Both the position numbers and the translations under genes were made by a program. Positions 56,867 to 64,000 of a DNA stretch of 64,000 bases are shown piece by piece. The notes below the pieces were generated by a model. That model saw only the letters and a program-made list of their open reading frames with translations, was not told the DNA's origin and ran no database searches. The stretch comes from Lates calcarifer. Its lineage: Eukaryota > Chordata > Actinopteri > Centropomidae. The stretch covers positions 5,936,194 through 6,000,193 of the forward strand of contig NC_066852.1 of NCBI RefSeq assembly GCF_001640805.2, in the 5' to 3' direction. The stretch's first letter is position 1, and each line of letters opens with the position of its first letter.

Positions 56867-59800
56867 CTCAGATCAAATTCTCATCAGTCAAGTTCATCTC
56901 TCTACACATCATCAGAGAAGATATATTGATTTCTAGGTGCAGTGAGGAGTATTAAAAATGTGAAACAAGCAAACGTGAAAATGTTATTCAGTGCATTGGC
57001 TCCTTGTGTTTAGGTTTTTTTTTAAAGGATATCAGGCATGCATTTATTTTACAGACAGGTTGAACCTCATATAACCTGTCCCATAATGTTTTTTAGAGTT
57101 TTTTTATGTCACAGCTTGAAAGCCCAGATCTAATCTATGAATGTACCCATTTACTCTTCTTTTTTTTTATTTCTGTTGAATGTTATTGGTCTTTAATGTA
57201 AATTCAGGGCAGGAATGTCAAATACATGTAGAGTTACTATCTATGTCAATAACAGATTTCAGCTATAGTCAGGTAGGCCTCACACGGCCATAGTCATGAA
57301 CCAGATATGTTTTAACACAACTTCCGATTCGCTGTCAACATTATCTTGTTTGTTTGGTGTTGCATAAATGCACTTTACTGATCAGTGGTCATATTGGGTG
57401 TGAAATGAAGCAAACCATGTTGGCTTTCAACAGTTGATTTTTTTGCCATTCTTTGCTGTTACACTGATGTTATTTTTATTTATTTATTCACTGATCCTGT
57501 TGGGTCTCATGAATGATGGAAAGGGCTGGAGTCTCAGACAAAATAGAAAAGTAGCACCTGTTTCCCCACTTGAAGGCTTCTCCTTCACATTCCCTTCAGC
57601 AGAGGTTTGTGTCAGTCAGTGAGTGCTTTGTTTTTAACTAACGTGTGAAACCAGGAGGGATCTGGACGCTTTTGTCCTTTTTGCATCGTCTTTAGCTTTA
57701 AATTACAAATTCGAAAATGGTTTTCATTTCTCCAGCAAATTGGGATTGAAGCACTGGGGTTAAGGTACTGAGGGATGGGAGCTCGAAGTCTGGCTGATAT
57801 TAACAGTCAGACCTGAGAGACATAATCGGCACCAGCAAAATGAAGATTGCCTCTGCCCCCTCAACATATTGAAAATCACAGAGGAGACCTATTAGACTTT
57901 GAAATGCCTGGTGACATGAGTGAAATTTCTGTCTCATTTCTTTATGTTACAGACCCCTGTCGTTGCATTTACTGCTTCACATATGAATGCCAAACGAACT
58001 ACGGTATCATTCCAAAAGTTGTCATGTTTGTTTTTATTTTCACTCCAAATGTATTCTGGACGATCATCCTCCCCCACGGAGCCCTTTCACAAGAAGGCTA
58101 GGACTGGTTTTAATCGCTACAAACTGGCTAAAGCTGCTTGCTCCTCTCTTAAAACCTCTTCTACCTGAGTCTCACTCTCTCAGCCTACACGATATCACAA
58201 TTTGTGTTTCATTACAACGAGCACCTGCTACTGTGTCCGCCCTTTAAACGGATTAAGGTATTTCTGAGCCCTTTCGTCTGAGAAAATACAGGATTCTTGC
58301 CAACCAGACATGAGGCCATTTTTGTCTTTGACCCTCTGAACCTCCCATGAACATAGCTGATCTTCTCCATCCCCCAAGAACTCATGTATGTGTCGGATTT
58401 TACACCTCTTTTACTGTCAAAGTCTGTGAGGCTGTTCTATTTCTTTTCTGGTTATCTGGACAATTCTGCAGGGTGGAACACTTGCTTAAGTGTAAACTGA
58501 AGAAAGCATGCCAGTACCTTGCAAACATTTTCATGTCATTGTAAATTTTTTTTCGGGGTTCGATTCATTTAACCTCTGTTCTTTCCATCTCAGAAAAAAA
58601 TGGACTGACAGCATAAGATCATATATTCCAACCTAAGCAAAGTGATGTTTTGTTGATTGGGTACATCTCTCTTGGATATTAATGACAGCGGTTCTGTCTT
58701 TCGTTTGTTACGAGGAGAATCTGTGAAAGTCCACAGTGTTAACTACCTAAAGGGCTTTCTAGGACAGCATTTATATGTCTTTTAAAAAGAAAAAGTCCTC
58801 TGAATATGTTCAGAAATTAGAGGAAAATGCCTTCTTGTGCCATTTTAGAAAAAGTGTGAAAGCTTTTAATGGCAAATATTTGTCAGCAAGAGTGCCAAAT
58901 AATTCCATACTGAGCCAAAAGGCAGCCAGCCTACATAACTAAATGTTAGATCACAGGAATGGTTACGTCCCATTTCCACTCCCCTTGGAAAACATCACCC
59001 TAATTGTACGACGTTTGAGATCATGTACCATTATTGTTATGCTGCCAGTCTGTTTTCTGCTTTTGTCAGAGAAACATCTCAGAAGCAGTATATTTTCTAA
59101 ATGATACACTGTTGATAAAAAGACAACAGCCACTATGGTGAGGGAATGAGAGGATTTTAAAAGTGTCATTGTTTTTATTATTAGTTTATTTGAACATTAT
59201 TCATTAATAGATTTAACGGTAATGACTATTTAATGTAACTGTAGTACTGTGTTTGTAAAAGAAATTCAGTGAGTTGTGTTTTATGACTCGTGGACTACCA
59301 GTGAAGTCAGCATTTCAGTGTTAATAATTGAATTGTTTTTTAAAGATTATTTTTGCGACGGCAACAAAGAGTCATTATAAATGTTCATTTTAACATCACT
59401 TGTCTTCTGTTCCTTTTATTCTCCACCTCGGCCCTCTTCTCTGTCCCACTTGAGTGAAAGATTGAGAGTTTATATAATTGCAACCAACACGTTCTATGAA
59501 TAGATCGATTTCTGGAGTGCTGAATCTGAGCACATATTAAACGGGAACAGTTTCTATGTTTTCATGGACATAATGCTCAGATTAATGAGGAGTCTGACTG
59601 AGGTGCAACAATTATGTGAAGAAAAGCAGCATTTCACATCTGGTTTGCATGGATTTATTTGGCAGTTGGGTTTGTTCACTGAGGGCAGAGTAATGGATAC
59701 TACATTTCCTCACTGAGCTGTTGAGGTTAAAAAGCTTGTTTTGTTGCTTCAGAGCCGCAGTGACTTTGGTCAGAGCCCATCTACAAACATGAACATTTTG

Positions 59801-60179
59801 TTTCATTTTGTAGCATCCAAGGGATAGCTTCAAATGTTTGTCTTCTCTGTGAACACATTTTGAACGTAGAGCAGTTTACGGCTAAATAAACTGAAAGATT
59901 ATGGGATTTTACAGGCTGAGGCCAGTCCACTATTTTAGGCTTATATGCCCTGCACACCCACACAGGTGTTTGCAGTTATTTTGGCTGATTAAAGAGGTGC
60001 AGCTAGGCTAAACTAATAAGACTGATAAAGGTGTTATCCAGCAAACTCAACAAAACTAACAAGAGGATGTCTACACATAGGCCTACATGTCCTGAGAGGA
60101 GGTCTAGTTGGGTAACATAAGAGAAAACACGTATAAACCATGAAAGAGGTGATATTAAGCTACTCTGAATTTATCCAAA

Positions 60180-60800
60180 ACAGAAAAGATACAAGTCTAT
60201 CTACAGCAGTGATAGCAGCTCTGTGAGGCTGTCAGCATGCTAACATTCTCACAATAACAATGCACCATCTTAGTTTAGTGTGCCTGCATGCTAATATTTG
60301 TTAATTTTCACTAAAGTTTGATCTTAACACTAACACCAGCATTGTAACATACTCACAGTGTTCAATGTTCACCAAGTTCACCATCTTATCTTAGGATGTT
60401 GGTATGCACACGTGTTCATTAGCACTAAACCTAAATTACAGCTCAGGCTGTCAGATTTCCATGTATGTGGTTATAAACCGAAATATTGGACAAACTGAAA
60501 TTTCGATCTGATGTTGGGGTGAATGAACACCCATACCAAACCACACATACCACACATGCTAATCCATCCAATAACTGTCGAGACATTTTACTCAAAACCA
60601 CAAATTCATCATGGGGGCACTGGTAGAAAACTCAGGGGATCACCACAATCATTGTCTGGGAGCCATGAATATCTGTACAGAATTTTGTGCCAGTCCATCA
60701 AAATCTCCACTACTTTGATGGAAACCAATTCAATAGTTGTTGAGATATTTTAGCATTGCCGTCCATTCATATCCCCAAGCCACTAGCATGGCTACAAAAG
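60180..60800 (+). mobile_element. Teleost dispersed repeat with 'CAATAGTTGTTGAGATATTT' blocks
   Basis: Blocks include GTCAGCATGCTAACATTCTC, TATTGGACAAACTGAAATTT, ACTCAAAACCACAAATTCAT, CTCAGGGGATCACCA and CAATAGTTGTTGAGATATTT, in the order found in a very common fish interspersed repeat, ending near GCCACTAGCATGGCTA. It has no coding capacity and the family name is not assigned. Confidence 0.6.
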
Positions 60801-63800
60801 CAGAATTATTGTTTGCTCCAGTGTTTTACTTTGAGTGAACATTTAGACCAGTACATTCAAACTCTCCACTGGAACCCTGCAGGGTAGTGAAAACCTTTCA
60901 GTGTTAAAAACTGCTTATGGTAAGTGACACACTATACTATTAAAAGCACACCAACTGAGGGACTGAATATGCTTTTACTGTTTAATCACGTTGAATAAAT
61001 TAGCTTTAATTTTTAGAATCCCCTGCAGCTGTGGTCAGAGAGGAACCTCTGTTATGTCAGAGGTGGATAATATGACTGACCAACATCTGGTATTCACCAC
61101 GTTGACTCTTGATTATCTGTGCTAAGTAAGGTGCTCATATTATATTTTATAACATTGAATGCATTAGCTCTGTCACAGTCCCAGTCTACAGAACAACAGT
61201 TAAGTTAGCCCCTACAGATAGAAATAAGAAAATAATTCAAAGTTAGTGGGGACAACTCAAAGTTCTGCAACATGTCAGACTGACATGTTCAGACTTCCAT
61301 GAACAATCCAGGACACAGCCATTCCTCCCACACTGTTTGACCTTGTTCGTCATCCAGCAAATACATTACTAATCTTTTGGGCTCAGCTACACAAGCAAGG
61401 AAGGTGACATCACATATATACAGGGCTGTAGCTATACTGAGATCATGTCCAAGGTATTTTTCTGGGGATTTGTGCTCTTTCAGCAACCTGAGATGCTGTT
61501 TATATTCTGCAAATGAAACAATACACACCATTGGATACTTTAGTCTCTGTATTTTTAGGATTAGTATGTTTAAATTTGACCTATTTAGACCAAGAGAAAG
61601 AGAAAATAAAAGTTTTCAGTTCTTCCCAACATGAATGAGGAGGGCTGTTGGAAGGCAACATTTAGACCAACAGTACATGCAGGGAAATGGTTCCTTCAAA
61701 CGAAAATGTTCTTCCAAGAAAATGTTTTGATATTTTGCACTCATGAGCTCAGTATTTCTAAAATTCTGGATAGCACCCTGTGTTTATGTACATTCAGTCA
61801 TATGAATATCCACTTCTGATAAGAGCACAGTTACTTTATTTTCCCTCCTTTGTCTAACTGATGTGAATTTCCAGAGAGCTTGAGATAAAAGTTCATCACT
61901 AATTTGATTTATTCAAAGTCATTTGATTCCTTCCTGGATAGTTGTGGAATTCAGTAACTGAGACACAACAGCAGATGGGCTTGCCTTGTGGAAATCTTAC
62001 ATAACAATTATCAGAATGACTAACTTGCAAAGATGCCCTGACAATTAGGCATATAACTGCATGGGTAAGTCACTGAAAATAGTAACCACCCTAAGGTCAC
62101 TGGTATTTGGGGAATTACTTGTTACCAGTTTGAATTAATGAACTCCTCAGTCCAAGCCTCTGCAGTTTATCCCTCCTAATGCTATGCCATAACAAAAATA
62201 TTTGGAATGCTTAAAATATCTACCATCTTGTTTGGTGTATATATGGAAAACAATGGCATTTTCAGTTTTAATCATCTTATCTTAATCATACTGACATAAT
62301 ATCATAATATCAGCTTTAATCATACTGTCCAGTTTGCTTTTTGTTAAGTATGTAAGACCCAAAGCACCTTCCTAACATTTTGTAAGGGCGGGAAATTCAT
62401 CTTACATCTGTCCACTGTGCAGTGACAGAGTGAAATCATAACTCAAAATTTTCTGTACATCACAGCCCATCCCATGTCTCATTTCTACCTTGAATTGAGG
62501 TGTAAAACCCTGCAGCAGTATACATTTAAGGCACATTTAATTCCTGCTGTGAGAGAAGGTAGCAATGGGCTTGAATGATAAAATTGCGTTGTCAAGGTAA
62601 CAGGTTGTTCTGAAGGCTGCAAATATGTCGTATTGGGGATGCTGCTATACAATATTTCAACCTGCAGCCTCTACACAAGCTCTGCATTTCACTCCCTGAG
62701 AGTGGAGCAGGTAACTGCAGATGTAATATGGTTTGCATTCATAATTCAGAGATATTTAATAGTCAGTCTATCTTCATCAATATTATTGAAATTATTCACT
62801 GCAAAGCTCATTTGCAAAAACCATACACCAATCATAGCTGTCGGATACCTTGAGGTGGCACAGTGATTTCTTTCAAATGATGAATGAGGGAAAAGGTGGG
62901 GACTGCAAGAGAATAGAGATGCACTGAGGCACCCTTTAACATGGCTCCTGATGTAACCATGGATACCTCTTTTTCATGGATAGAGTAATTTTAGCTGGAG
63001 TGGGATCTGAAGGATAGATATCACTGTTTCTGCAGTGCACATAATAGATTATCACATCTTAAACATCATGTCACACACACACATTGAAACTTGTGCATTC
63101 AAAAAGTCTCGCTGTCAATATCATATTTTTCACATGGAGTATATGTCATGTGATGTTAAGAACACATCCCTGAATATAACACCGTGCACAGTAAACCACT
63201 GGCATATGGGATGTTTTGTTTGCAGAAACAATGGTGCATTCACAAAATCCAGGCAGCTGTCAGTGATGCAGTGGTTGGCCATACTGTATATATAATTTAG
63301 TAACCTTGTAAACAGCAATTGTGACAATCAAGCCTATAGTTTTGCAGATTACATACCAGTAAATGAAGGACCTTCATTTTGAGCAAAATTGCAGAGCTGA
63401 TGTCAGGAAACAAAAATCTAAATCAGTATCATGATCACTGTCATAGCTGTAACTTTCCTGAGAAACACTCATGTTCTTTATGATTCTACATAAGGTTTTA
63501 AAGGGCAGAAACTAGAGAGAGATTTTCAAATTGAACATTATTGCAAGTAGCAGCAGCAGCAGCCATGAACTGATATGTTGTTCACTGACATGTTGCCATT
63601 GTATTTATGAATCCTATCCCTGTGTGTGGTGAGAGAGCAGGATAGTAGTACTGAGACTTATCAGTTGCAGAGAGAGCGGGCGAAGTGTCTGCACTGTCAA
63701 GGAAACCATGATAGTACTGGCCACGGGGGATTAAGAGGAGATGAAGCTATGATAAAAACAGAGCAGCACTGAGACAAACTCAGCCAGTTCCTTAAAGTCA

Positions 63801-64000
63801 AGAAACAAGACTCAGTTGTCGAGTGTCAGAGAGTCAGAACATTAGTTGGGGTAACTACATGTTTTTTGCCCATTGATTACATAAATGTCAGGAAAATCAT
63901 TCAGATAGTCAGTGATTAATGTTGCCAGAGCATTTTTCCCTGATTTTAATGAGAAAGGAATTAAAGCAGAATTTAAAGGTTACAGGTGTCATATATGGTG

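Larger units (their letters stand above)
56061..64000. other. Downstream intergenic region without a recognised gene
   Basis: AT-rich DNA. It could include a longer nova2 3' UTR in its left part. Contents I can name are a (CA)17 repeat at 56831-56864 and a teleost dispersed repeat at about 60180-60800. The remaining open frames are short and unlike any family I know. Confidence 0.55.

Overview
This window is nuclear DNA from a ray-finned fish, most likely a percomorph-type teleost. Protein-coding genes are split by GT-AG introns and encode recognisable vertebrate proteins. The intergenic DNA is AT-rich, full of (CA)n, (GATA)n and (GAAA)n microsatellites, and carries several dispersed repeats that I recognise as teleost-typical. 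No prokaryotic, viral or CRISPR-like content is visible.

Layout: (1) 1-1400 is the end of the last exon of an ARHGAP32/RICS-type Rho GTPase-activating protein on +, followed by a roughly 1.6 kb 3' UTR. (2) 6.0-8.6 kb is a complete intron-containing histone H3.3 gene on +, with a non-coding first exon and three coding exons (136 aa). (3) 14.1-16.2 kb is a complete three-exon OTX-family homeobox gene on -, best matching CRX/OTX5 (295 aa). (4) 24.6-32.5 kb is a complete 12-exon kaptin (kptn) gene on +, about 439 aa if one apparent extra base is discounted. (5) 34.8-52.3 kb is a complete four-coding-exon nova2 gene on + (501 aa, three KH domains), with a long candidate 3' UTR. (6) 56-64 kb shows no gene I can support.

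CRX, KPTN and NOVA2 all lie on human 19q13.3, so the right part of the window looks like a conserved vertebrate syntenic block. The genes are not an operon. Each has its own promoter region, and their roles differ: synaptic Rho signalling, chromatin, photoreceptor and pineal transcription, mTORC1 amino-acid sensing, and neuronal splicing.

Points worth a second look: two independent single-base frameshifts in otherwise intact conserved exons (arhgap32 near 246, kptn near 27222), which look like consensus indel errors; a 151/152-bp inverted repeat of about 98% identity at 10.6-11.3 kb; four regularly spaced ATTGG boxes in h3f3 intron 1; three perfect TGACGTCA sites within 134 bp in nova2 intron 1; clusters of GGATTA (CRX/OTX sites) on both sides of crx; and a GT/GA microsatellite inside the nova2 5' leader that is translated within an overlapping uORF. 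I do not see a previously undescribed biological system. These are candidate regulatory or structural oddities and assembly issues.
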